Positions 6,321 to 13,459 of a stretch of DNA of 13,459 nucleotides are shown in pieces (the stretch's first letter is position 1; each line of letters starts with the position of its first letter). The stretch comes from Magnetococcales bacterium (GTDB lineage Bacteria; Pseudomonadota; Magnetococcia; Magnetococcales; Magnetaquicoccaceae), in NCBI GenBank assembly GCA_015229095.1, contig JADGCE010000074.1, positions 1-13,459 of the forward strand, given 5' to 3'. A program made the position numbers and the translations under genes. The notes beneath the pieces are model-generated. The model worked only from the letters and a program-made list of their open reading frames with translations, was not told where the DNA came from and did no database searches.

Positions 6321-6375
6321 CGTACACGGGGGGGGGAAGAGTGGCATAACCGGCGCGTGGGTCTTGACGTACACG
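6321..6375 (+). repeat. G9 tract and CGTACACG direct repeats in the leader
   Basis: Nine consecutive G residues at 6328-6336 follow the first copy of CGTACACG (6321-6328); the second copy is at 6368-6375, 47 bp further on. Homopolymers of this length are prone to slippage, which could alter promoter spacing or leader structure upstream of the solute-binding protein gene. Confidence 0.4.
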
Positions 6376-6418
6376 AGATCATTGTCCTCTTTGGCCATTT
6401 GGATCGGGAGTTGCGGTA

Positions 6419-7753
6419 ATGTCACACATGAAAACCACGACCGCAACAGCGGCGCCCCGAACGGACGAAGCCGTCTGCAAAAAACCGGAACCGGGAGCAT
6501 GGAGTCGACGCACGTTCCTGCGCGGCGGTGCGGCATGGGCTGCGGGGGCCGCCCTCGGTCGGGCCCCCTTCATCCACGCCGGGGAAGAGGTCACACTGCG
6601 CGTCCTGGGTACCCATGTGACTCTGCGCGAAGAGATCCGTCGCCAGGCGGAGCGGGATTTGGGGCTGCGCATTGTTTTTGAACCGGGAGGGGATGCACGT
6701 GTGCTGCAAAAAGCCTCTTCCCGTCCCGGCAGCTTTGACATCTACGAACAGTGGAGCAACAGCATCCACATCCTTTGGCGTGCCGGTGCCATCCAGCCCA
6801 TTGATCCCTCCCGCATTACCCTCTGGCATGAGGTCAACGACCTGACCAAAACCGGTCGGCTGACCCCCGATGCCAACCTTGGCCTGGGTGATGCCCCCTA
6901 CCGACTGCTCTACGTGCAGCCCGACGGTACTTTGGGATCCGCTGCCAGCAACGGCATCAGCTTTCTGCCCTACGTCCACAATGTGGACTCCTTTGGCTAT
7001 GACACCCGCACCGTGCCACGGGGTGAACCCTATGTTACAGAAAGCTGGAGCTGGCTGCTGGATGAACGCTGGCATGGGCGCGTGGCCATGATCAACGATC
7101 CCACCATCGGCATTTTTGATGCCGCCCTGGCCGCTCAGGCAGCGGGATACATGGTGTTCCAAAACATAGGCAACATTACCAGGGCGGAAATGGAGCAACT
7201 GTTCGCCATGCTCATCGAAATGAAACAGGATGGCCATTTTGCGGGCTTTTGGAACTCGGTGCCGGAATCGGTGGACTACATTGGCAGCGGACGAGCGGCC
7301 ATCGCCAGCATGTTTTCACCCGGTGCCACGGCATTGAACGAGCGAGGGATCCCCGTGGTCTATGCCGCTCCCCGGGAGGGTTATCGCGCCTGGCATGGAG
7401 TCATGTGTCTGTCGTCCCGGACGACAGGAGGGGTACGGGATGCGGCCTATGCCTTCATGAACTGGTGGTTGTCGGGTTGGCCGGGCGCCTATGTGGCGCG
7501 CCAGGGATATTATATCTCCATTCCGGAGCGTGCGCGCGCCCACATGACGCCCGCCGAATGGGATTATTGGTATGAAGGCAAGCGCGCTGCGTTTGACCTG
7601 CGCGGCCCGGAGGGAAATATCGCGGTCAAGGCCGGTGAAGTGCGCAATGGGGGCTCCTACTGGGAACGATTCAGCCGTGTGGCCGTCTGGAACACGGTGA
7701 TGGATACCTACGAGTACAGCCTGCCACGCTGGAACGAACTTTTGCTCTCGTGA
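6419..7753 (+). CDS. Tat-exported extracellular solute-binding protein, orphan, sensor-associated
   Basis: A 444-residue periplasmic binding protein of the PotD-like family (type II fold, solute-binding family 1). The N-terminus carries a twin-arginine signal, SRRTFLRG at residues 29-36, followed by an alanine-rich hydrophobic stretch and probable cleavage near A54 (IHA/GEE). The mature part contains FDIYEQWSNSIHILWRAGAI, the hinge-like FLPYVHNVDSFGYD, WSWLLDERWHGRVAMINDP, and the IGSGRAAIASMF segment typical of polyamine or iron binding proteins. Export folded by Tat may mean that a cofactor or metal is bound in the cytoplasm, but this is not proven. No ABC permease or ATPase gene is present. 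It is followed after 6 bp by a histidine kinase, so it probably presents its ligand to that sensor instead of, or as well as, a transporter. The ATG at 6419 has GGGAG 8 bases upstream. The ligand is unknown. Confidence 0.88.
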   Translation: MSHMKTTTATAAPRTDEAVCKKPEPGAWSRRTFLRGGAAWAAGAALGRAPFIHAGEEVTLRVLGTHVTLREEIRRQAERDLGLRIVFEPGGDARVLQKASSRPGSFDIYEQWSNSIHILWRAGAIQPIDPSRITLWHEVNDLTKTGRLTPDANLGLGDAPYRLLYVQPDGTLGSAASNGISFLPYVHNVDSFGYDTRTVPRGEPYVTESWSWLLDERWHGRVAMINDPTIGIFDAALAAQAAGYMVFQNIGNITRAEMEQLFAMLIEMKQDGHFAGFWNSVPESVDYIGSGRAAIASMFSPGATALNERGIPVVYAAPREGYRAWHGVMCLSSRTTGGVRDAAYAFMNWWLSGWPGAYVARQGYYISIPERARAHMTPAEWDYWYEGKRAAFDLRGPEGNIAVKAGEVRNGGSYWERFSRVAVWNTVMDTYEYSLPRWNELLLS

Positions 7754-7759
7754 GGCGGC

Positions 7760-10573
7760 ATGTCTTTCTTCTCCTCCCTCAGCATCGGCGGTCGCGTTGC
7801 CATGGGCTTCTCCCTGGTACTGCTGATTCTGGTGGTCCAGGGTTGGATGGCCATGGCCGCCCTGCGTGACTCTGCGGCGCATTTCCACGCTTTCCAGCGT
7901 GCCAGTGCCACGACCAGCCTGATTCACGCCATGGAAAGCAATGTGCTGGAACTGCGGCGCAGCGTGCTGGCCTATACGGTTTCCGGTTATGAGGGGGTAT
8001 TGTCCCGTATCCGGCGGGTGCAGGATGGGCTGCAAAAACAGTTCGAGCAGATTCGCCCCGGGCTGCAGGATCAACGGCGTCAAGATCTTCTGCAGCGTAT
8101 GGAGAATCATTTTCTCTCCCATACCAAAAACTTTGCCGCCGCCCTGGAGGAGCACCGCCTGCGCGACCATCTGGTCGAGCATGAGGTGGAGAAGCCGGTA
8201 CGGACCGCCAGCGGGGAGTTGGCTGCGCTGCTGGCACAGGCAACGGATAACGCACGCTATCGTTTTTCCGCCCATCTGGGGATAGCCCAGGAATACCTTT
8301 TGCTCTCCCATCGGGATGCACAAGCCTTTCAGAGCAGCCCGGATTCGGCTCTGGTGCGGGATGTCGAACAACATTTGCGTCTTTTCAACGAGGCTTGGCA
8401 AATTCTGACCGCGCTCTTTCCGGATGAGGTACGCGGGGAGCGGTTGCATGCCGTGCATGCCCAGGTGGCTCGTTTTGCAAGCGGGTTCCACAGTCTGGTG
8501 CGAGCCACCCGTGCCTATCTGTACATGGTGCATGTGGTCATGGCCGGGGAGGAGGTGGAATTTGCCCGGTTGACAGCGGAGCTGAAGGAGGCTACCCAGG
8601 CGGTTCAGAGCAGCCTGGACCGGCGCATGGACGAAACCATCACCACGGCCCAGCGCGATGCCCTGCTGTTTACCCTGACCGCCATTCTCCTGGGTGTGTT
8701 GTTGGCGTGGCACATCTCCCAGGGCATCTCGCGTCCCGTGGTGGCCATGACCCGTGCCCTGAGTGAGCTGGCGCAGGGACAAACAATCGCCGAGATTCCA
8801 GGCCGGGGCCGTCATGATGAGATTGGCTCCATGGCCAAGGCGGCCGATGTTTTCAAGCAAAAAGCCGACGCACTGGAGCATGCCAGCCGTTACAAGTCCG
8901 AATTTTTGGCCAACATGTCCCACGAACTGCGCACCCCGCTGAACAGCCTGCTGATTCTCTCCAAACTCCTGGCCGGCAATCAGGAAGGCAACTTGAGCGA
9001 TGACCAGGTGGAGTCGGCGCAGATCATTCACGAAAGTGGCTCGGATCTGCTCTCCATGATCAACGATATATTGGATCTGTCCAAAGTGGAGGCTGGGCGC
9101 ATGGAGGTGGTGGCAGAACCCCTGGAGGTGGATCGTTTCCTGGAGGGGATTTATCGTCAGTTTCATCACATGGCTGAAGCGCGTCATTTGGATCTGCGCA
9201 TCAAAAAGGATCATCGGGCGCCCCACACCCTGACGACCGACTGGGGAAAAGTGGAGCAGATTGTGCGCAATTTATTGTCCAATGCCTTGAAATTCACCGA
9301 AACAGGGGGTGTGGAGATCCGGGTCGGGCGTCCCGTTCGGAAGGTCACCTTTGTCAATCGGGATCTGAATGAGCAGGCGGTCGTGGCCCTGGCCGTCACG
9401 GATACGGGTATCGGCATCCCAAAGGACAAGCAGGATTTGATCTTCGATGCCTTCCGTCAGGTGGATGGCACGGCCAGCCGCAAATATGGTGGCACCGGGT
9501 TGGGACTCTCCATCTCCCGCAAATTTGCCCAGCTGCTGGGTGGTGAACTCCAGGTGGAGAGCGATAGGGGAGAGGGGAGCACCTTTACCCTCTATCTGCC
9601 GGAACGGTTTCCCTGGACCGACACGGTGGTGGGTCACTCTCCTATCCATGCAACCCCTGCGGATGACAAAGCGGCAGGTGCGGAGCGTGCCGATTTTTGT
9701 GCGCCCGACGCCACGGTGCTGGTGGTGGATGATGATGCCCGCAACAGCCAAGCCATTGGCAAGCTCCTGCAGGGAAGGGTGTATCGGGTGCTGACCGCCG
9801 ACCATGGTGCGGAGGCCCTGCGCCTGCTGGAGGCGTGTCAGCCGATCGATCTGGTGCTGATGGATATCATGATGCCGGTCATGGATGGTTACCAGGCCAT
9901 CCAGGAGATCCGGCGACAGAGGCGTTTTTTCCAGTTGCCCATCATCGCTCTCACGGCCAAAACCATGCCCGGTGATCGGCAACGCTGCCTGGAGGTGGGG
10001 GCCAACGATTATCTTTCCAAGCCGGTGCGCATTGAGCAACTGTTCGACACGATGCAGGAGCTTCTCATTGGTCGGTCGCAGGATGGCGACAGGGAGCGGC
10101 TCGATCATACCCTCCCACCCGCTGCTCCGGCAGAACCCGTGCAGGCGTTGCCTGTGGGGAGGGAGGGCGGGTCACTGACCGTGCTGGTGGTGGATGATGA
10201 CATGCGTACCGTCTTTTCGATTGCCAAAGAGTTGCAGACACGGATAGCCACCGTTTTGCTCGCCTATGACGGGGTGAAAGCCCTCAGGGAGCTGGAACTG
10301 CACCCCGAGGTGGATGCCGTCCTGATAGACATGCGCATGCCCAACCTGGATGGATATGCCACCATGCGCAGAATTCGGGAGGAGAGCCGCTTTCACCATG
10401 TTGCGCTGTTGGCCGTGACCGCTTGCGCCATGCCCGGAGATGAGGAAAAATGCCGGGAGGCGGGGGCGGACGGTTATCTGGCCAAACCGGCCTCCATAGA
10501 GATGATTTGGTCCCGATTGACGGAGGTGCTCTCCGTGCGCGCCGGCAGAACGGACAAGGAGCTGATTGCATGA
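7760..10573 (+). CDS. Hybrid histidine kinase with helical periplasmic sensor and two receiver domains
   Basis: A 937-residue inner-membrane sensor kinase. Order: membrane helix (~12-34); an almost entirely helical periplasmic domain of about 260 residues (~38-298), compatible with an HBM or TorS-like double four-helix bundle; second membrane helix (~301-322); HAMP (~323-375); HisKA with phospho-accepting H388 in SHELRTPLN; HATPase with N508 (NLLSNALKF), DTGIGIP (548-554), FRQVDGTASRKYGGTGLGLS; receiver 1 (~651-770; acidic D657-D659, phosphoacceptor D702, K754); receiver 2 (~806-925; D812-D814, D857, K909). All catalytic residues are present. No HPt domain is encoded, so relay beyond the receivers needs an HPt elsewhere. 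The ribosome binding site GAGG overlaps the stop of the solute-binding protein gene, and the next gene overlaps by ATGA. By analogy with TorT/TorS, the sensor domain probably docks the binding protein. Confidence 0.93.
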   Translation: MSFFSSLSIGGRVAMGFSLVLLILVVQGWMAMAALRDSAAHFHAFQRASATTSLIHAMESNVLELRRSVLAYTVSGYEGVLSRIRRVQDGLQKQFEQIRPGLQDQRRQDLLQRMENHFLSHTKNFAAALEEHRLRDHLVEHEVEKPVRTASGELAALLAQATDNARYRFSAHLGIAQEYLLLSHRDAQAFQSSPDSALVRDVEQHLRLFNEAWQILTALFPDEVRGERLHAVHAQVARFASGFHSLVRATRAYLYMVHVVMAGEEVEFARLTAELKEATQAVQSSLDRRMDETITTAQRDALLFTLTAILLGVLLAWHISQGISRPVVAMTRALSELAQGQTIAEIPGRGRHDEIGSMAKAADVFKQKADALEHASRYKSEFLANMSHELRTPLNSLLILSKLLAGNQEGNLSDDQVESAQIIHESGSDLLSMINDILDLSKVEAGRMEVVAEPLEVDRFLEGIYRQFHHMAEARHLDLRIKKDHRAPHTLTTDWGKVEQIVRNLLSNALKFTETGGVEIRVGRPVRKVTFVNRDLNEQAVVALAVTDTGIGIPKDKQDLIFDAFRQVDGTASRKYGGTGLGLSISRKFAQLLGGELQVESDRGEGSTFTLYLPERFPWTDTVVGHSPIHATPADDKAAGAERADFCAPDATVLVVDDDARNSQAIGKLLQGRVYRVLTADHGAEALRLLEACQPIDLVLMDIMMPVMDGYQAIQEIRRQRRFFQLPIIALTAKTMPGDRQRCLEVGANDYLSKPVRIEQLFDTMQELLIGRSQDGDRERLDHTLPPAAPAEPVQALPVGREGGSLTVLVVDDDMRTVFSIAKELQTRIATVLLAYDGVKALRELELHPEVDAVLIDMRMPNLDGYATMRRIREESRFHHVALLAVTACAMPGDEEKCREAGADGYLAKPASIEMIWSRLTEVLSVRAGRTDKELIA
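10556..10561 (+). promoter_or_regulatory. Ribosome binding site choosing the ATG at 10570
   Basis: AAGGAG lies 8 bases ahead of the ATG that overlaps the kinase stop as ATGA. It rules in this start over the earlier in-frame ATG at 10450, which lies deep inside the kinase gene. Confidence 0.7.
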
Positions 10574-13455
10574 ACCATGGGGCTGACACCATCCTGATCG
10601 TGGACGATCATCCGGCCAATCTGCTGGCCATGCGGAAGCAGCTTGCTTCCCTGCCGGTTCAGGTGGTGGAGGCGGATTCCGGCTTCCAGGCTCTGGAACG
10701 TGTGCTGGATCATGACTTTGCCCTGATCCTCCTGGATGTGGATATGCCGGGCATGGATGGTTTTGAGGTGGCGGAGAGCCTCCGCCAGGTCAAGCGCACC
10801 GCCCACATTCCCATCGTCCTTCTCACGGCCGCTTTCAAGGATTGGCATCATCGTCTGCAGGGCTATGAGTCTGGTGCCGTGGACTATCTGGAAAAACCCT
10901 TTGATGAGCGGATTCTCCTTGCAAAGGTGCAGGTTTTCCTGGATCTGCACCAGATGCGCCGGAGCCTGCAACAAAGTGAAGCCAAATATCGCGCCATGGT
11001 GGACAATGTAGGGGTGGGCATCGTGCGTGTGAGTCTGCAGGACGCCATTCTGGAGAGCAATGCGGCCTTTGCCGACATGTTGGGCTATACCGCCCAGGAG
11101 TTGACGGGGCGCACCATCGCCCAAGTGACCCACCCGGACGACATGTCAAAAAATACCGAGTTGCTGGGTGCGTTGCTTGCCGGTCTTATCCCATCCTTTC
11201 ATATGGAAAAACGCTATATTGCCAAGAACGGGGCCTGCATCTGGGGCAGTCTGCGGGTCACCCTGATTCCCGGAACGGCATCAGAACCGGCGTTTTACTT
11301 GGCCTCCATTGAAAATATCACCGTGCGCAAGCAGCAGGAGTTGCAACTGCGCCAACTCTCTCAGGCGGTGGAGCAGAGCCCGGTCTCCGTTGTGATCACC
11401 GATCTGGAAGGGAATCTTCAATATGTCAATCCCCGTTTCTGCCAAGTAACCGGTTATACCCGGGAGGAGGCTCTGGGCCAGAATCCGCGTATTCTCAAGT
11501 CGGGCATGACCGACCCGGCTGAATATCAACACCTTTGGCGACGGATCACCTCTGGCCAGACGTGGCACGGGGAGTTTGCCAACAAACGGAAGGATGGTAC
11601 CCTCTATTGGGAAAATGCCAACATCTCGCCCATCCTGGATGCCGCAGGCAACATCACCCATTTTTTGGGTGTGAAAGAAGATATCAGCCAGCGCAAACTG
11701 GCCGAGAAGGCTTTGCACCAGAGTGAGTTGCGTTTGCGCATGCTGGCTGAGCAGGCCCAGGATTTGATCTATCGCTACCGGTTTGACCCGCCCGGCTTTG
11801 AATATGTCAGCCCATCGGCCACCAAGCTGACCGGCTACACCCCGGAGGAACATTATGCGGATCCCCAACTGGGCATGAAATTGATCCATCCGGAGGATCG
11901 TCACCTGTTGGAACGGACTGAGGAGAGTTTTGCCCAGCCGCTGGTGTTGCGTTGGGTACGCAAGGATCAAACCCTGCTCTGGACCGAACAGCGCAACACC
12001 CCATCCTTTGACGATCAGGGTCGACTGGTGGCGATCGACGGCATTGCCCGGGATATCAGCCAACGCAAGCTGGCCGAAGAGGAGCTGCAGGTTGCCCATC
12101 GGGAGCTGCAGGCCAGCGAGGAGCGGCTGCGCTCCGTGCTGGATAACACCCTGGCCGTGGTGTTCATCAAAGATCTGCAGGGTCGCTATCTCTTCATCAA
12201 TCGTCGCTATGAGGCATTGTTCCATGTTTCCAAAAGCGACATTGTCGGCAAGAGCGACTATGACATTTTTCCCCCGGCGGCAGCGGCGGCTTTTCAGGCC
12301 AACGACCGTTTGGCCCTGGCCAGTGCGACCCCCATCCAGACCGATGAAGTCGTCCCCCACGACGATGGGCTGCACACCTATATTGCCGTCAAATTTCCAT
12401 TGCGGAATGCCAGCGGTCATCCTTACGCGGTATGCGGCATCGCCACAGACATTACAGAGCGCAAGCGCGACGAAGTCGCGTTGCTCGCAGCCAAAGCCGC
12501 CGCCGAGGCGGCCTGTCGCTATTCCCGGAGTCTGATTGAAGCAAGCCTGGATCCGTTGGTGACGATCAGCGCGTCGGGCCAGATTACCGATGTCAACAGG
12601 GCCACGGAACATGTCACCGGCCTGGGGCGGGAGAAGTTGATCGGCAGTGATTTTGCCGACTATTTTACCGAACCCGAACAGGCACGTGCAGGCTATCAAC
12701 GGGCATTTGCGCAAGGCTTTGTAACGGACTACCCCCTGGCGATCCGCCATCTCTCCGGCAGGGTGACCGATGTGCTCTACAATGCCACGGTGTACCGTGG
12801 CAGCAGCGGCGAAGTGCTTGGCGTGTTTGCGGCCGCACGGGATATTACCGAGCGCAAGCGTGCCGAAGCCGGGCGCACCGAGATGGAAAAGGAATTGCGC
12901 CAACTGGAGTGGCTGCTCAAACCCAGGGCGTTTGTCCGGGGCTCCTTTGAGCCCGTCTATGGGGATATCACCCGTTTCAATACCAACCGTACCATCCTTT
13001 CTGCCCTGGGCACAGAGACTCTTTCCAGCATTCTCAGTGAATTCATGGGTATGCTGGGCACCTCATCCGCTGTGTACGAGGCCAATGGAGACTATGCAGC
13101 CGGCATTTTTTCGTCCGGATGGTGCCAGCTGTTGGATAATGCTTCTTACAAGCGGTGTGGAACCGAAGATGCGGCCCAGGCATTGGGCAGCGGTCAGTGG
13201 CTGTGTCATGAATCCTGTTGGCGAGAGGCGACACAACCGGCGATTGCCAGCGGAGTGGCGAATGATATCCCATGCAAAGGAGGTATACGCCTCTATGCGG
13301 TTCCCATTCGTATTGGCGACCGGATCATTGGCGGGATCAATTTCGGCTATGGCTCTCCTCCCCATGCGATGGAAAAATTGACGGAGCTTGCGGAAACATT
13401 TTCAATGGCTCTTCTGGCGTTTAGTATGCGCCATGTCACGCTGGAACCGGCCTGA
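10570..13455 (+). CDS. Response regulator with five PAS domains and a C-terminal PocR domain, no output domain
   Basis: A 961-residue cytoplasmic protein. Residues 6-125 are a receiver with D12/D13, phosphoacceptor D56, T86 and K109 intact. Five PAS/PAC units follow at about 136-256, 262-378, 384-501, 515-634 and 652-765, mostly ending in D-I-S-Q-R-K or D-I-T-E-R-K, joined by short helices. Residues about 795-945 are a PocR-type ligand-sensing domain (ITRFNTNRTILSALG, AAGIFSSGWCQLLD, WLCHESCW, GGIRLYAVPI, GGINFGYG) with five cysteines (C852, C863, C879, C883, C902). A stop follows 16 residues later. PocR domains in kinases are usually followed by HisKA, GGDEF or a DNA-binding output; none is seen here. 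It may act by partner binding or hand over to a gene beyond the window. The start at 10570 is set by AAGGAG 8 bases upstream and the ATGA overlap with the kinase gene; the open frame extends 40 codons further upstream but those overlap the kinase. Confidence 0.9.
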   Translation: MNHGADTILIVDDHPANLLAMRKQLASLPVQVVEADSGFQALERVLDHDFALILLDVDMPGMDGFEVAESLRQVKRTAHIPIVLLTAAFKDWHHRLQGYESGAVDYLEKPFDERILLAKVQVFLDLHQMRRSLQQSEAKYRAMVDNVGVGIVRVSLQDAILESNAAFADMLGYTAQELTGRTIAQVTHPDDMSKNTELLGALLAGLIPSFHMEKRYIAKNGACIWGSLRVTLIPGTASEPAFYLASIENITVRKQQELQLRQLSQAVEQSPVSVVITDLEGNLQYVNPRFCQVTGYTREEALGQNPRILKSGMTDPAEYQHLWRRITSGQTWHGEFANKRKDGTLYWENANISPILDAAGNITHFLGVKEDISQRKLAEKALHQSELRLRMLAEQAQDLIYRYRFDPPGFEYVSPSATKLTGYTPEEHYADPQLGMKLIHPEDRHLLERTEESFAQPLVLRWVRKDQTLLWTEQRNTPSFDDQGRLVAIDGIARDISQRKLAEEELQVAHRELQASEERLRSVLDNTLAVVFIKDLQGRYLFINRRYEALFHVSKSDIVGKSDYDIFPPAAAAAFQANDRLALASATPIQTDEVVPHDDGLHTYIAVKFPLRNASGHPYAVCGIATDITERKRDEVALLAAKAAAEAACRYSRSLIEASLDPLVTISASGQITDVNRATEHVTGLGREKLIGSDFADYFTEPEQARAGYQRAFAQGFVTDYPLAIRHLSGRVTDVLYNATVYRGSSGEVLGVFAAARDITERKRAEAGRTEMEKELRQLEWLLKPRAFVRGSFEPVYGDITRFNTNRTILSALGTETLSSILSEFMGMLGTSSAVYEANGDYAAGIFSSGWCQLLDNASYKRCGTEDAAQALGSGQWLCHESCWREATQPAIASGVANDIPCKGGIRLYAVPIRIGDRIIGGINFGYGSPPHAMEKLTELAETFSMALLAFSMRHVTLEPA

Positions 13456-13459
13456 GGGC

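Larger units (their letters stand above)
5723..6418. other. Divergent intergenic region, 696 bp, no convincing gene
   Basis: This stretch separates the CDF operon (left, minus strand) from the sensory operon (right, plus strand). Its 5740-5935 and 6230-6275 parts are AT-rich, unlike the surrounding DNA. It holds three ATTGCAAT octamers, an inverted pair of 31-bp blocks, a 23-nt pyrimidine run (5816-5838), a hairpin CGCCTC-GGAA-GAGGCG (6167-6182), a 12-bp palindrome (6294-6305) and a G9 tract. Both operons would have leaders of roughly 150-170 nt if transcription starts near the inverted blocks. Open frames here (for example 6035-6265 plus, 6051-6536 minus) show no recognisable protein character. 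Confidence 0.6.

Noticed and set aside
6035..6536. Small open frames on both strands in the divergent intergenic region (6035-6265 plus, 6051-6536 minus)
   Set aside because: No convincing ribosome binding site, no domain character, and one runs into the start of the binding protein gene in antisense.
7316..9226. 636-codon open frame on the minus strand opposite the binding protein and kinase genes
   Set aside because: It spans the junction of two strong genes in antisense, shows no family motif and is His/Gln-rich shadow sequence.

Overview
The window looks like chromosomal DNA of a moderately GC-rich Gram-negative bacterium, most likely a proteobacterium. The evidence is a Tat-exported periplasmic binding protein, a two-membrane-segment hybrid histidine kinase, a REC/multi-PAS/PocR regulator, strong AGGAG ribosome binding sites and ATGA gene overlaps. 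The mix of families recalls signalling-rich environmental groups such as the Magnetococcales, but nothing in the sequence fixes the taxon.

Layout. Positions 1-254 hold the left-end remnant of an IS200-type insertion sequence on the minus strand: a decayed transposase start, a hairpin that would mask its ribosome binding site, and a GC-rich end hairpin. Positions 315-4306 hold a minus-strand two-gene operon. Its first gene encodes an NDP-forming acyl-CoA synthetase-like protein whose ATP-grasp half has lost key residues. Its second gene encodes an acetyl-CoA hydrolase/transferase fused to a GNAT acetyltransferase, and the two overlap by ATGA. Positions 4416-5722 hold a second minus-strand operon: a small protein with an HMA-like fold but no CxxC motif, overlapping by ATGA with a cation diffusion facilitator (CDF) metal exporter. 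It ends in an intrinsic terminator.

Positions 5723-6418 are a divergent non-coding region. It carries three copies of the palindromic octamer ATTGCAAT. Two of them sit inside a near-identical 31-bp block (28 of 31 positions match) present in inverted orientation, one facing each operon. To the right, 6419-13455 is a plus-strand three-gene operon: an orphan Tat-dependent solute-binding protein, a hybrid histidine kinase (two membrane segments, helical periplasmic sensor, HAMP, kinase core, two receiver domains) and a regulator made of a receiver, five PAS domains and a PocR domain with no output domain.

How the genes may work together. The solute-binding protein has no ABC permease or ATPase beside it and is 6 bp from the kinase, so it is best read as the ligand-binding part of a TorT/TorS-like sensory system that signals to three receiver domains. 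The shared inverted block between the CDF operon and the sensory operon suggests common regulation, perhaps linking metal export to the sensor. A miniature transposable element is the main alternative. The CoA operon resembles a protein acetyltransferase of the Pat type with its parts redistributed between two proteins.
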